This document shows, one piece after another, positions 1 to 10,961 of a DNA stretch of 64,000 nt. The notes beneath the pieces are model-generated. The model did no database searches, was not told the origin of the DNA, and saw nothing but the letters and a program-made list of their open reading frames with translations. Position 1 is the first letter of the stretch. Every line of letters starts with the position of its first letter. Made by a program: the position numbers and the translations under genes. Source of the DNA: Paracoccaceae bacterium (lineage in GTDB: Bacteria > Pseudomonadota > Alphaproteobacteria > Rhodobacterales > Rhodobacteraceae). The DNA is taken from contig JAAFAB010000002.1 in the NCBI GenBank assembly GCA_018222585.1, positions 248,001-312,000 of the forward strand, written 5' to 3'.

Positions 1-1538
1 TGCAAGATGACGATATCGTCCAGTGTGATATCCGTTCCGTCGCTCGCCACCCGGATCGTCTGCACCACGCCGTCCGTTTCCGAGCCATCCAACAGCCTGA
101 TCTCGACATCCACGTAGCCGGGCAGGCCCGAAGTCCCGGGAAGGATCGCGACGCTTGTCTCGGCCAGCGTGTAGCCCTCGGGCAGCTCGACCTGCAACAC
201 GTCTTCGCCGGTGGTGAAATCCTCGATCTGGCCCATTTCGCGGATATAGTCGTCCCCGCTCAGCGCATCATAGGCGGTCTCGGTCTGCAACGAGCTTTCG
301 GGGATGATGAACCTATCCGCGCCTTCGCCGCCAAAGGCTTGCGATCCGCCATAGGCAATGAGTTGATCATCGCCGCTGCCGCCGTGAAGCTCGGCGGTGC
401 CGGCCCCGATCAGCATGTCATCGCCGGAGCCGCCATAGGCGGTACTGCCCTGGTCCGCAATCAACAGGTCCGCGCCTGCTCCGCCGTACCCCTCGGCTCC
501 GTCCTCAAGGCTGATCGTGTCGTCGCCATAGCCGCCGTACATGGAGGCCTGGTCGTCCCCCACGAGCATGTCCTCGTTCAACCCGCCATAGCCGGAGGCC
601 TGGTCGTCCGCGAAGATATTGTCGTTGCCGGCGCCGCCATAGAGAGAGGCATTGCCGCCGCCCTGCTCTCCGCTGACCCCCAGGGTGTCGTTTCCGCTTT
701 CGCCCCGCAGCACCGCCTCGCCGGCGCCGTAGAGCATGTCGTCCCCACTGCCGCCGCGCCCGTCCGAGCTGTCGAAGCCATGGATCTCGTCCGCACCCAC
801 GCCGCCCTTGCCGAAGGCATCGTCGAAGAGCCCAAGCGTATCGCTGCCCTCGCCGCCGTAGAGCGAGGCCTCCTCCCAGCCGGCGAGGGAATCGTCCCCG
901 GAGTCGCCGAAAGCGCGCCCGGTGTCATTCGAGGTCAGGGTGTCGTCGCCCGAGCCGCCATAGGCCGTGGCATCGCCCGCAGGCAGGTATCCTGCGTCGG
1001 TCCCGCTTTCCCCGAACCCGAGGTAGAGCCGGTCGTTGCCCATGTCCCCGTGGGCCTCGGCATAGTCATAGGCTTCTATCGTGTCCTCGCCCGAGCCGCC
1101 GTAGACGGTCGCTTCGCCTGCCGGAGCGGCAAGGTCGTCGCCTGCGCCGCCGTAGGCCACCGACCTGTCGAGCGCCCCGAACCAATCGTTTCCGCTGCCG
1201 CCGAAGAGTGTCACCTCGTCGAAACCGACCATGGCGTCGGCACCCTGCTGCCCGAAGACGATCCCCTTGCCGGTGAACGCCCCGCTGTCGTCCCCTGAAC
1301 CGCCGAAGAGGGGCTCTCCGTCTCCGGTGTCGTAGGTGTCCCACTCCGCGGCTTCGAACTGCTCCATGAAGTAGTCCTGACCCGGGGTGTCCAGCAGGTC
1401 CTCGCCGCTGCCGTCCTCGGTCGAGGGCGGTTCCAGCACGTCATCGCCGCTTTCCTCCTCGGTGTCCGCCGAGTCGTCGTCATCCCAGATCGCGAGCCCG
1501 GCGAGCAGCGGGAGGAGCAAAAGGGCCAGAAGTTCCAT
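1..1538 (-). CDS. RTX-type calcium-binding repeat protein (partial, runs off left edge)
   Basis: The minus-strand frame opens at ATG 1538 and stays open for 512 codons to the window edge. It begins with a hydrophobic stretch (MELLALLLLPLLAGLAIW), then a very acidic linker (residues about 19-60), then many glycine-aspartate turns of the GGSGDD/GGAGDD type spaced roughly 18-20 residues apart. This is the hemolysin-type nonapeptide signature that binds calcium in a beta-roll. The last visible part (EDVLQVELPEGYTL, then DITLDDIVIL) looks like the C-terminal domain that follows RTX repeats in Rhodobacterales proteins. Classical RTX proteins are type I secreted by a C-terminal signal, so the N-terminal hydrophobic segment is unusual and suggests membrane anchoring. 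No clear Shine-Dalgarno precedes the ATG. The function is unknown and the true C-terminus is not visible. Confidence 0.85.
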   Translation of the reverse strand, partial: MELLALLLLPLLAGLAIWDDDDSADTEEESGDDVLEPPSTEDGSGEDLLDTPGQDYFMEQFEAAEWDTYDTGDGEPLFGGSGDDSGAFTGKGIVFGQQGADAMVGFDEVTLFGGSGNDWFGALDRSVAYGGAGDDLAAPAGEATVYGGSGEDTIEAYDYAEAHGDMGNDRLYLGFGESGTDAGYLPAGDATAYGGSGDDTLTSNDTGRAFGDSGDDSLAGWEEASLYGGEGSDTLGLFDDAFGKGGVGADEIHGFDSSDGRGGSGDDMLYGAGEAVLRGESGNDTLGVSGEQGGGNASLYGGAGNDNIFADDQASGYGGLNEDMLVGDDQASMYGGYGDDTISLEDGAEGYGGAGADLLIADQGSTAYGGSGDDMLIGAGTAELHGGSGDDQLIAYGGSQAFGGEGADRFIIPESSLQTETAYDALSGDDYIREMGQIEDFTTGEDVLQVELPEGYTLAETSVAILPGTSGLPGYVDVEIRLLDGSETDGVVQTIRVASDGTDITLDDIVIL

Positions 1539-2066
1539 GGGCGATCTTTCGGAAAATGCGGATGAGGAAGGTTAACTGGACCTCATGATTTAGGATTTGC
1601 GCGTCAGGACAATGGCTTGAACATGGAAACAAAGTGTTTCGCCCCATTTTCGCCACAAAGTGTCGAAATCTGATGCCAACCCGCAACAGCCGGCCGGCCC
1701 ATGCGGTGCCGTAGAGCCCGTCCGGCCAGTCCTCGCCGGGCAAGATGAAAACCTTGCGAAGGGCTTTCCTCCGGCGAATCTTTGACTAAGCATGAGACCC
1801 TCCGCAAGGCGAATCCCAAAAAGGTGAACAAATACTTGTGCTTTGATGCGAGGTGCTGCGGCAAAACGGTTCGAAAAAGCGTCAGCATCCACGGAAGACA
1901 CTGAAAAACAAGGCCCTTGGCCAAGTGCATAGGTGCTTCAAGCGGGTTGATGGGTGGGGAGGGCTCTGCTACACCCCCCCCGATTTTGATGCTCTGCCAT
2001 GACAGGGCTGCAAACCCCCTGCGCCGGTCTCTCGCCCGGCCGGGGCCGAAAATCGGAAGGGTGGAC
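1539..2066. other. Gene-free divergent region between the RTX gene and atpH
   Basis: About 530 bp lie between the divergent RTX and atpH starts. Overlapping minus-strand frames exist (1480-1930) but have no recognisable protein, start context or family. Base composition is lower in GC than the neighbouring genes. The motif ACAAAGTGT occurs twice (1629-1637 and 1655-1663), 26 bp apart, about 90-125 bp upstream of the RTX start. The promoters of both flanking genes must lie here, but I cannot place them with confidence. Confidence 0.5.
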
Positions 2067-2627
2067 GTGTCCGAACCAGCTTCGATCTCCTACGGCATCG
2101 CCTCGCGCTATGCTCAGGCCGTCTTCGACATCGCGCGCGAGAACGGCAAGCTGAAAGAACTTGAAATCAACGTCACGGATCTGGCCGAAGCCCTGGCTTC
2201 CAGCGAAGACCTGAACGAGATGATCTCTTCGCCGATCTATTCGCGCGAAGACCAGGAGAAGGCGATCCTCGCCCTGGCCGACGCCCTCGGGCTGAAGCCG
2301 GTCTCCCGCAATGCCCTGGGCCTGATGGCCCAGAAACGCCGCCTCTTCGTGCTGCCGCAGTACTGCCAGCGCCTGAAGGAGCTGCTGGCCGAAGAAAAGG
2401 GCGAAGTGACCGCAGAGGTGATCTCTGCCAAGCCGCTCTCCGCCGAAGAGCAGGCACAGCTCTCCGCCACCCTCGCCGATACAGTCGGCAAGCAAGTGGT
2501 CCTGAACACCGCCGTCGATGAATCCCTCATCGGTGGTCTCGTCGTCAAGGTTGGGTCCCGGATGATCGACACGTCGATCCGCGCCAAGCTCAACTCTCTC
2601 CAGAATGTCATGAAAGAGGTCGGATAA
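2067..2627 (+). CDS. atpH: ATP synthase F1 subunit delta
   Basis: This 186-residue protein is the stalk subunit that connects F1 alpha/beta to the F0 b subunits on the cytoplasmic side of the membrane. The frame is open further upstream, but GTG 2067 (SEPASISYG after the start) matches the usual N-terminus of rhodobacterial delta subunits and has GGAAGG at 2055-2060 with good spacing. GTG 2061 would leave no spacing. It is first in the atpHAGDC cluster, and atpA starts at the base after its stop. The separate F0 genes are not in the window, as is normal for this order. Confidence 0.95.
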   Translation: MSEPASISYGIASRYAQAVFDIARENGKLKELEINVTDLAEALASSEDLNEMISSPIYSREDQEKAILALADALGLKPVSRNALGLMAQKRRLFVLPQYCQRLKELLAEEKGEVTAEVISAKPLSAEEQAQLSATLADTVGKQVVLNTAVDESLIGGLVVKVGSRMIDTSIRAKLNSLQNVMKEVG

Positions 2628-4166
2628 ATGGGAGTCCAAGCAGCCGAAATTTCTGCTATCCTCAAGGAGCAGATCAAGAACTTTGGCCAGGAGGCCGAAG
2701 TGGCCGAAGTCGGCCGGGTGCTGTCCGTCGGTGACGGTATCGCCCGTGTCCACGGCCTCGACAGCGTCCAGGCGGGCGAGATGGTCGAGTTCCCGGGTGG
2801 CATCATGGGCATGGCGCTGAACCTCGAGGCCGACAACGTCGGTGTCGTGATCTTCGGCTCCGACCGTGACATCAAGGAAGGCGATGTCGTCAAGCGCACC
2901 AACTCCATCGTGGACGTTCCCGCAGGCCCCGCCCTGCTGGGTCGCGTCGTCGACGGTCTGGGCAACCCGCTGGACGGCAAGGGTCCGATCGAAGGCATCG
3001 AGCGTCGCGTTGCCGACGTGAAGGCACCGGGCATCATTCCCCGCAAGTCGGTTCACGAGCCGATGGCCACCGGCCTGAAGTCCGTCGACGCCATGATCCC
3101 GATCGGCCGCGGCCAGCGGGAACTGATCATCGGCGACCGTCAGACCGGCAAGACCGCCGTGGCTCTGGACGCGATCCTGAACCAGGCGTCCTACAACGCC
3201 GCCGCCGGCGACGACGAGAGCAAGAAGCTCTATTGCGTCTACGTCGCCATCGGCCAGAAGCGTTCGACCGTTGCCCAGCTGGTGAAGAAGCTGGAAGAGT
3301 CCGGCGCCATCGAATACTCGATCGTCGTCGCCGCCACCGCGTCCGACCCCGCGCCGATGCAGTACCTCGCGCCCTACACCGCAACCGCGATGGCCGAGTA
3401 CTTCCGCGACAACGGCAAGCACGCGCTGATCATCTACGATGACCTTTCCAAGCAGGCCGTGGCCTACCGCCAGATGTCCCTGCTGCTGCGCCGTCCGCCG
3501 GGCCGTGAAGCCTACCCGGGCGACGTCTTCTACCTGCACTCCCGCCTGCTGGAGCGTTCGGCAAAGCTGAACGAGGACTTCGGTGCTGGCTCGCTGACCG
3601 CGCTGCCGATCATCGAAACCCAGGGCGGCGACGTGTCGGCCTTCATCCCGACCAACGTGATCTCGATCACCGACGGCCAGATCTTCCTGGAAACCGAACT
3701 GTTCTACCAGGGCATCCGCCCCGCCGTGAACACCGGTCTGTCGGTTTCGCGTGTGGGTTCCTCCGCTCAGACCAAGGCCATGTCCTCGGTTGCCGGCCCG
3801 GTTAAACTGTCGCTCGCCCAGTACCGCGAGATGGCCGCCTTCGCCCAATTCGGTTCCGACCTGGACGCCGCAACCCAGCGTCTGCTGAACCGTGGTGCCC
3901 GCCTGACCGAGCTGATGAAGCAGCCCCAGTACGCGCCGCTGACCAACGCGGAAATCGTCTGCGTGATCTTCGCCGGCACCAACGGCTACCTGGACAATGT
4001 CCCGGTCAAGGAAGTTGGTCGCTACGAGGCGGAACTGCTGTCCTTCCTGCGCAACAAGAAGGCGGACGTCCTGGAGTGGATCACCAACGAAGATCCCAAG
4101 ATCAAGGGCGAACCCGCTGACAAGCTGAAGGCCGTGCTGGACGAATTCGCAGCAGACTTCGCCTGA
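2628..4166 (+). CDS. atpA: ATP synthase F1 subunit alpha
   Basis: This 512-residue, full-length alpha subunit forms the non-catalytic nucleotide sites of the alpha3beta3 hexamer. The Walker A motif GDRQTGKT is at residues 169-176, the standard position. The N-terminal amphipathic segment ([15 protein letters not shown]) that contacts delta is present. The start ATG directly abuts the atpH stop, so translation is probably coupled. The C-terminal helical domain is complete and ends DEFAADFA. Confidence 0.98.
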   Translation: MGVQAAEISAILKEQIKNFGQEAEVAEVGRVLSVGDGIARVHGLDSVQAGEMVEFPGGIMGMALNLEADNVGVVIFGSDRDIKEGDVVKRTNSIVDVPAGPALLGRVVDGLGNPLDGKGPIEGIERRVADVKAPGIIPRKSVHEPMATGLKSVDAMIPIGRGQRELIIGDRQTGKTAVALDAILNQASYNAAAGDDESKKLYCVYVAIGQKRSTVAQLVKKLEESGAIEYSIVVAATASDPAPMQYLAPYTATAMAEYFRDNGKHALIIYDDLSKQAVAYRQMSLLLRRPPGREAYPGDVFYLHSRLLERSAKLNEDFGAGSLTALPIIETQGGDVSAFIPTNVISITDGQIFLETELFYQGIRPAVNTGLSVSRVGSSAQTKAMSSVAGPVKLSLAQYREMAAFAQFGSDLDAATQRLLNRGARLTELMKQPQYAPLTNAEIVCVIFAGTNGYLDNVPVKEVGRYEAELLSFLRNKKADVLEWITNEDPKIKGEPADKLKAVLDEFAADFA

Positions 4167-4183
4167 GCCAAGGGAGGTAACAC

Positions 4184-5053
4184 ATGCCTTCTCTGAAGGA
4201 CCTCAAGAACAGGATCGCGTCGGTCAAGTCGACCCGCAAGATCACCAAGGCCATGCAGATGGTTGCCGCGGCGAAACTTCGCCGCGCGCAGGAGGCCGCC
4301 GAGATGTCCCGCCCCTACGCGGAACGTTTCAACGCGGTCCTCAGCCAGCTCGCGTCCTCGGTGGGCGGGTCGGATACCGCGCCGCTCCTGCTGAAGGGGA
4401 CCGGCAAGGATGACGTGCATCTGCTGGTCGTCATGACCGCAGAGCGCGGCCTCTGCGGCGGTTTCAACGCCAACATCGTCAAGCTGGCGCGCAACCACGC
4501 CGAGAAGCTCAAGTCCGAAGGCAAGACGGTGAAGATCCTCACCGTCGGCAAGAAGGGCCGCGAGCAGCTCAAGCGTACCTACGGCGATCTCTTCGTCGAC
4601 CACGTCGACCTGAGTGACGTGAAGAACATCGGCTATGCCAACGCCCAGGCCATTGCGGCCAAGCTGCTTTCCTCCTTCGAGGAAGGAGAGTTCGACGTGG
4701 CAACCCTGTTCTACGCCGAGTTCGAGAACGTGGTGACGCAGAAGCCCCGCGCCCAGCAGGTGATCCCGGCCGAGTTCGAAGCGACCGAAGGCCCGGCCAC
4801 CGACTACGACTACGAGCCCGGCGAGGCCGAGATCCTGGAAGAGCTGCTGCCCCGTGGCGTGGCGACCCAGATCTTCGCGGCCCTGCTGGAAAACGCTGCC
4901 TCGGAGCAGGGTGCCCGGATGTCCGCCATGGACAACGCGACCCGCAACGCTGGCGAGATGATCGACAAGCTGTCCATCGAGTACAACCGGACACGTCAGG
5001 CGGTCATCACCAACGAGCTGATCGAAATCATTTCGGGCGCCGAGGCGCTCTAA
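4184..5053 (+). CDS. atpG: ATP synthase F1 subunit gamma
   Basis: This 289-residue central rotor shaft couples proton-driven rotation of the c-ring to catalysis. The conserved N-terminal helix ([20 protein letters not shown]) and C-terminal helix ([22 protein letters not shown]) that form the coiled-coil axle are both intact. The conserved GGFN segment is present near residue 90. A good Shine-Dalgarno (GGGAGGTAA) precedes the ATG. It lies 17 bp downstream of atpA and 18 bp upstream of atpD in the same operon. Confidence 0.98.
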   Translation: MPSLKDLKNRIASVKSTRKITKAMQMVAAAKLRRAQEAAEMSRPYAERFNAVLSQLASSVGGSDTAPLLLKGTGKDDVHLLVVMTAERGLCGGFNANIVKLARNHAEKLKSEGKTVKILTVGKKGREQLKRTYGDLFVDHVDLSDVKNIGYANAQAIAAKLLSSFEEGEFDVATLFYAEFENVVTQKPRAQQVIPAEFEATEGPATDYDYEPGEAEILEELLPRGVATQIFAALLENAASEQGARMSAMDNATRNAGEMIDKLSIEYNRTRQAVITNELIEIISGAEAL

Positions 5054-6493
<1,440 letters not shown>

Positions 6494-6505
6494 GGGGCTG
6501 ATCTG

Positions 6506-6934
6506 ATGGCAAACACGATGGACTTCTCCCTTGTCTCGCCGGAACGGAGCCTGGTCTCCGGCCCGGTGAGCGAGGCGCAGATTCCGGGAGAGGAAGGGGA
6601 TCTGACGGCCATGCCCGGTCATGCGCCGATGATCACCACCCTGCGCCCCGGCGTGCTGCACCTCAAGGGACCGGACGGAGAGGATGACTACATCGTCTCC
6701 GGCGGTTTCGCCGAGATCTCGGCCGAGGGCGTCACCGTCCTCGCCGAACGTGCCCTGCACCAGAAGGAAATGACCCAGGACGTGCTGAACGACTGGGTCA
6801 AGGAAGCGCACAAGGCCTGGAAGGACGCGACCGACGACAACGCGGTCGCCCGGGCTGGCAAGCTGCTGGCCGACATGGTTGCCATGGGCAGCCACATCGG
6901 CCTCGACCCGGATCACGCGAACCACATCGAGTGA
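6506..6934 (+). CDS. atpC: ATP synthase F1 subunit epsilon
   Basis: This 142-residue protein has the N-terminal beta-sandwich domain (PERSLVSGPVSEAQIPGEEGD, then AMPGHAPMITTLRPGVL) that attaches to gamma and the c-ring. The C-terminal part is the helical region that in this family can inhibit ATP hydrolysis. Its sequence (ADMVAMGSHIGLDPDHANHIE) is not the textbook helical hairpin, as is common in rhodobacterial epsilon subunits. It is the last gene of the atp operon and is followed by a strong terminator at 6961. Confidence 0.96.
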   Translation: MANTMDFSLVSPERSLVSGPVSEAQIPGEEGDLTAMPGHAPMITTLRPGVLHLKGPDGEDDYIVSGGFAEISAEGVTVLAERALHQKEMTQDVLNDWVKEAHKAWKDATDDNAVARAGKLLADMVAMGSHIGLDPDHANHIE

Positions 6935-6960
6935 TCCGACCCGAGCTTCGGTTTCATGCA

Positions 6961-6994
6961 GGGGCCCCGGCAATCGCCGGGGCCCCTTGCTTTT
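6961..6994 (+). terminator. Rho-independent terminator of the atp operon
   Basis: A perfect 11-bp stem pairs 6961-6971 (GGGGCCCCGGC) with 6976-6986 around an AATC loop, followed by TTGCTTTT at 6987-6994. It lies 27 bp after the atpC stop. Confidence 0.93.
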
Positions 6995-7157
6995 GTGCGC
7001 CCGGTCCTGCGATCCACACGATTTCTCAATCCTCGCAGGTCTTCATGCGGTCGGGGTGGTGCGGCAAACCCTACGCATACGAATAAATTTTTCGCGGGGG
7101 CTCCACTTCGGCGACGGGAACGGTCAGGATGCAACCAGAGCCAGAAGATCGGACGAG

Positions 7158-7505
7158 ATGAAGAAACTGACTTCCCATTGCATCGGGGTGGACGACGGCG
7201 AAGTCGTCCTGTTTTCCGATTTCCAGGACGGGGGCGAGATGTGGACCGGCACCGGCCCGCGCGAGCGTCGCCGCCGGGTGACCTTCGCCGAACCCTACCT
7301 GACGCCGCCCACGGTCCATTGCACCCTGTCCATGTGGGACATGGACAACGGGACCAACCTGCGTGGCGACATCCAGGCCGAGAACGTGACCCGAGACGGA
7401 TTCGATGTGGTGTTCAAGACCTGGGGCGACAGCCGCATCGCCCGCGCCCGCGCCCGCTGGATGGCGATCGGAGAACTGCGGGACTCGGACGATTGGGAGG
7501 TCTGA
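7158..7505 (+). CDS. H-type lectin domain protein
   Basis: This 115-residue protein has no signal peptide or membrane segment. The sequence fits the H-type lectin fold known from snail agglutinins and discoidins: a core with SMWDMD, a VVFKTWGDSRIAR strand pair and the closing RWMAIGEL strand. Rhodobacterales carry small cytoplasmic members of this family, whose ligand is not known to me. The start ATG 7158 is chosen because upstream codons of the open frame are unlike any family member and the N-terminus MKKLTSHCIG is family-like. It sits alone between the atp terminator and a repeat element. Confidence 0.8.
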   Translation: MKKLTSHCIGVDDGEVVLFSDFQDGGEMWTGTGPRERRRRVTFAEPYLTPPTVHCTLSMWDMDNGTNLRGDIQAENVTRDGFDVVFKTWGDSRIARARARWMAIGELRDSDDWEV

Positions 7506-7555
7506 AACCGCGCCTGCGTCGCGCCTGAAGGCGCCCGCGTCAGCCACCTGGCCCC

Positions 7556-7647
7556 CTTGATCATCACCAGGCTGGAAATACTCCGGGGGGCCCCTGTCGG
7601 GGATCGTCCGAAGGGCGATCCCCGACAGGGGCGGGGCAGAGCCCCCC
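7556..7647 (+). repeat. Three-hairpin intergenic element, copy 1 (right half only)
   Basis: Only the right arm of the first palindrome is present (subtype B, CATCACCAGGCTGGAAATAC, 7563-7582) with its CTCCGGGGGG tail. The middle hairpin is the largest of all copies: a 17-bp perfect stem pairing 7590-7606 with 7616-7632. The third hairpin is GGGGC-AGA-GCCCC at 7633-7645. It lies between convergent genes (lectin and UPF0173 hydrolase). Confidence 0.8.
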
Positions 7648-7655
7648 GCGACCTC

Positions 7656-8348
7656 TCACAGCTCGATGGCCTCCAGCACCTCGGGCTCGATCACATCGAC
7701 CCCGGGCAGCGCGGCCTTCAGCACATCTGCATTCTGCTCCAGCAGCGGGAAGGTGCGGTAGTGCATCGGAATGACCGTCTTGAAGTCGAAGAAGGTCTTC
7801 GCCGCATAGGCCGCCCGCTTCATGTCCATCGTGTAATGGCCCCCCGCGCAGAGAATGCCGATGTCGGGCTTGTGCAGATCGTGGAAGATCTTCATGTCCG
7901 CCATCACGTCGGTATCGCCCGAGAAGTAGATCACCCGGCCCTCGCCCTCGATGATGAAGCCCGATTCGGTGCCCAGGTAGATCGGCCCATGCGGCCCCTC
8001 GGTGGCGGAAGAGTGGGTGGCATGGACCATGGTCACCTTCACCCCGCCGATATCCACGGTGCCGCCCTTGTTGAAGCCCGTGGTCTCGACCCCGAACGTG
8101 TCGGCGACGTATTTCATCAGCTCGACCATGCCGAAGACCGGGATGCCCAGCTCCTCCGCCACGGGTCCGACATCCGACAGGTGATCGCCATGGCCATGGG
8201 TGCAGAAGATATGCGTCGCGCCGGCGATGGCCTCGGCGCGCTTCTCGTCGGGCAGCATCGGGTTTCCGCCCAGGAAGGGATCGAGCAGCAGAACCTTGTC
8301 CGCGATCTCGAGCCGAAAGGAGCCATGTCCGAGCCAGATCAGTTTCAT
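7656..8348 (-). CDS. UPF0173 metal-dependent hydrolase (beta-lactamase fold)
   Basis: This 230-residue protein has the HxHxDH metal motif (residues 51-56, HGHGDH), a later histidine in THSSATEG, the SGDTD aspartate, and HYRTFPLL near the C-terminus as the last ligand. These are the landmarks of the UPF0173 family of cytoplasmic MBL-fold hydrolases. The substrate is unknown. The gene is convergent with the lectin gene, with repeat copy 1 between them. Confidence 0.92.
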   Translation of the reverse strand: MKLIWLGHGSFRLEIADKVLLLDPFLGGNPMLPDEKRAEAIAGATHIFCTHGHGDHLSDVGPVAEELGIPVFGMVELMKYVADTFGVETTGFNKGGTVDIGGVKVTMVHATHSSATEGPHGPIYLGTESGFIIEGEGRVIYFSGDTDVMADMKIFHDLHKPDIGILCAGGHYTMDMKRAAYAAKTFFDFKTVIPMHYRTFPLLEQNADVLKAALPGVDVIEPEVLEAIEL

Positions 8349-8437
8349 CTTGAACCTCCAGATCTTTGCGCCGAGCCTGCATCGGCCCGGCCATTCAGGG
8401 CCAGAGCGTAGTGCCCCGACCCGCGAAGGAAAGCCCC

Positions 8438-9109
8438 TTGGACTGGACCCGCCCGATAGACGCCTATTGCGAACGCCTCGGCCCCGGCCTCTGGGCCGAG
8501 CCGCTGAATGCGCTGACCAACCTCGCCTTCCTGCTGGCCGCGATCTGGGTCTGGCCCCGGGTGAAGGGGCAGGGCACGGGGCAACTGCTGGCGGCGGTGC
8601 TCTTTGTCATCGGCCTCGGCTCGGGCCTGTTCCACACGCTGGCGAACAGCTGGTCCAGCCTGGCCGACACCCTGCCGATCCTCGCCTTCATCCTGATCTA
8701 CATCTTCGCCGCCACCCGCGACTTCCTCGAACGGCCGGTCTGGCAGTCGACCCTGATCGCCGCCGCCTTCCTGCCCTTCGCCGCGCTGACCACGCCGCTT
8801 TTCGCAAAGCTGCCCCTCTACGGTGTCAGCGCCCCCTACCTGCCGGTGCCGCTGCTGATCGCGCTCTACGGCGGAGTGCTGCGCCACTGGAAGCCGCAGA
8901 CGGCGCGGGGGCTGTTCATCGGGGCGGGGCTGCTGATGCTCTCGCTCACCTTCCGCTCGGCGGATGAGCTGACCTGCGGCGCGACGGCGGGCATCGGGAC
9001 GCATTTCCTGTGGCATGTGCTGAATGCGGTGATGCTGGCCTGGATGATCGAGACCTGGCGCCGCCATCAGGCGCTGCATGTGCTTGCGGGCAAGGCGCGC
9101 GGGCGCTAA
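8438..9109 (+). CDS. Ceramidase-like integral membrane protein (CREST family), TTG start
   Basis: This is a polytopic membrane protein of 223 residues with about seven hydrophobic segments. The motif SGLFHTLANSWSSLADTLPI (about residues 64-83) and the late GIGTHFLWHVLNA histidines fit the ceramidase/CREST superfamily of membrane hydrolases, which use H, S and D residues to hold a metal. TTG 8438 is preferred: it gives MDWTRPIDAYCERLGPG and has GAAGGA at 8425-8430 with 7-nt spacing. GTG 8411 and further upstream codons are in frame but lack such a site. The substrate is unproven; a lipid amide is a family-based guess. Confidence 0.8.
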   Translation: MDWTRPIDAYCERLGPGLWAEPLNALTNLAFLLAAIWVWPRVKGQGTGQLLAAVLFVIGLGSGLFHTLANSWSSLADTLPILAFILIYIFAATRDFLERPVWQSTLIAAAFLPFAALTTPLFAKLPLYGVSAPYLPVPLLIALYGGVLRHWKPQTARGLFIGAGLLMLSLTFRSADELTCGATAGIGTHFLWHVLNAVMLAWMIETWRRHQALHVLAGKARGR

Positions 9110-9140
9110 ACCCGACCCGATCCAGAACCAGGAGCATCCG

Positions 9141-9428
9141 ATGTCGATCGACAAGGCAACCGCCGCGAAAGTGGCGAAACTCGCCCGCATCAAGGTGGAA
9201 GAGGACGCGCTGCCCGCGCTGGCGGAAGAGTTCAACACCATCCTCGGCTTCATCGAGCAGCTGAACGAGGTCGATGTCGAGGGCGTCGAGCCGATGACCT
9301 CGGTCACGCCCATGCGGCTGAAACGGCGCGAGGACGTGGTGACCGAAGGCGGTCAGCAGGACAAGATCCTGGCCAATGCCCCCGATGCCCGCGAAGGCTT
9401 CTTCGCCGTCCCCAAGGTGGTCGAGTAA
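9141..9428 (+). CDS. gatC: Asp-tRNA(Asn)/Glu-tRNA(Gln) amidotransferase subunit C
   Basis: This 95-residue protein of normal length for GatC has the typical helical start (IDKATAAKVAKLARI) and the C-terminal segment with VEPMTSVTPM and DREGFF-like DAREGFFAVPKVVE that wraps around GatA. A Shine-Dalgarno (CCAGGAGC) precedes ATG 9141. gatA follows after 39 bp. GatB is not in the window. Confidence 0.96.
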   Translation: MSIDKATAAKVAKLARIKVEEDALPALAEEFNTILGFIEQLNEVDVEGVEPMTSVTPMRLKRREDVVTEGGQQDKILANAPDAREGFFAVPKVVE

Positions 9429-9467
9429 GACCAGGCCACAACGCCCGTTCAAGAGAGGCGAGACGAC

Positions 9468-10955
9468 ATGACCGAGCTGAACAAACTGACCATCGCCCAG
9501 GCCCGCGACGCGCTGAAGGCCGGCGAGACGACCTCGACCGCGCTGACCGAAAGCTGCCTGGCCGCCATCGACGCCGCCGACGCGCTGAACGCCTTCGTGC
9601 ACAAGACGCCCGAGCTGGCGCTGGAGCAGGCCAAGGTCGCCGATGCCCGCATCGCCGCCGGTGATGCGCCCGCGCTCTGCGGCATCCCGCTGGGCATCAA
9701 GGATCTTTTCTGCACCAAGGGCGTGCCCTCGCAGGCCGCCTCGAACATCCTCGAAGGCTTCAAGCCCGAGTATGAATCGACCGTCAGCCAGAACCTCTTC
9801 GACGCCGGTGCCGTGATGCTGGGCAAGCTGAACATGGACGAATTTGCCATGGGCAGCTCGAACGAGACCTCCTGCTACGGCAATGCCGTGAATCCCTGGC
9901 GCCGCGGCAATGACGACACCGCGCTGACGCCGGGCGGTTCCTCCGGCGGTTCGGCCTCGGCGGTCTCGGCAGACCTCTGCCTTGGCGCCACCGGCACCGA
10001 TACCGGCGGCTCGATCCGCCAGCCTGCGGCCTTCACCGGCATCACCGGCATCAAGCCGACCTATGGCCGCTGCTCCCGCTGGGGGATCATCGCCTTCGCC
10101 AGCTCGCTGGACCAGGCGGGCCCGATGACCAAGGACGTGCGCGATGCGGCGATCATGCTGCAGGCCATGTGCTCTCATGACCCGAAGGATTCGACCTCGG
10201 TCGACTTCCCGGTGCCCGATTTCGAAGCGGCGCTGACCGGCGATATCCGGGGTAAGACCATCGGCATCCCGAAGGAGTATCACCTCGACGGAATGCCCGA
10301 GGAAATCGACCAGCTCTGGACCCGCGGCAAGGAGATGCTGGCGGATGCCGGTGCCAAGGTGGTCGATATCTCTCTGCCCCACACCAAGTACGCCCTGCCG
10401 GCCTACTACGTGATCGCGCCCGCCGAGGCCTCCTCGAACCTGGCCCGCTACGACGGTGTCCGCTATGGCCACCGCGCCCGGCTGGCCCAGGGCGACGGCA
10501 TCACCGAGATGTACGAGAAGACCCGCGCCGAGGGCTTTGGCCACGAGGTGCAGCGCCGCGTCATGGTCGGCACCTACGTGCTGTCGGCGGGCTTCTACGA
10601 CGCCTATTACAACCGCGCCCGGAAGGTCCGTGCCCTGATCAAGAAGGATTTCGACGACGCCTTCGCGGCCGGGGTCGACGCGATTCTGACCCCGGCGACG
10701 CCGTCGGCCGCCTTCGGCCTGGGCGAGATGACCGAGGCCGATCCGGTGCAGATGTACCTCAACGACGTCTTCACCGTGACGGTGAACCTCGCCGGCCTGC
10801 CCGGGATCTCGGTTCCCGCCGGTGTCGACAAGCAGGGCCTGCCCCTCGGACTGCAGCTGATCGGCCGCCCGTGGGAAGAGGGCGATCTGCTGAACACCGC
10901 CTATGTGCTGGAACGTGCGGCAGGGTTTGTTTCCAAGCCGGCGAAATGGTGGTAA
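9468..10955 (+). CDS. gatA: Asp-tRNA(Asn)/Glu-tRNA(Gln) amidotransferase subunit A
   Basis: This 495-residue amidase-signature enzyme releases ammonia from glutamine for transamidation of misacylated tRNA. The Ser-cisSer-Lys triad is visible as K78 (in GIKDLF), S158 (in GGSSGGSAS) and S182 (in [11 protein letters not shown]). The full C-terminal region with [14 protein letters not shown] is present. An AGAGAGG-type ribosome site precedes the ATG. It is co-transcribed with gatC. Confidence 0.98.
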   Translation: MTELNKLTIAQARDALKAGETTSTALTESCLAAIDAADALNAFVHKTPELALEQAKVADARIAAGDAPALCGIPLGIKDLFCTKGVPSQAASNILEGFKPEYESTVSQNLFDAGAVMLGKLNMDEFAMGSSNETSCYGNAVNPWRRGNDDTALTPGGSSGGSASAVSADLCLGATGTDTGGSIRQPAAFTGITGIKPTYGRCSRWGIIAFASSLDQAGPMTKDVRDAAIMLQAMCSHDPKDSTSVDFPVPDFEAALTGDIRGKTIGIPKEYHLDGMPEEIDQLWTRGKEMLADAGAKVVDISLPHTKYALPAYYVIAPAEASSNLARYDGVRYGHRARLAQGDGITEMYEKTRAEGFGHEVQRRVMVGTYVLSAGFYDAYYNRARKVRALIKKDFDDAFAAGVDAILTPATPSAAFGLGEMTEADPVQMYLNDVFTVTVNLAGLPGISVPAGVDKQGLPLGLQLIGRPWEEGDLLNTAYVLERAAGFVSKPAKWW

Positions 10956-10961
10956 TCCGCC

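Noticed and set aside
339-1298. Plus-strand 319-codon frame opposite the RTX gene
   Set aside because: Repetitive Ala/Val/Gly-rich translation is the antisense image of the glycine-aspartate repeats.
1480-1930. Three overlapping minus-strand frames upstream of atpH
   Set aside because: They overlap each other in different frames, lack ribosome sites and resemble no family.
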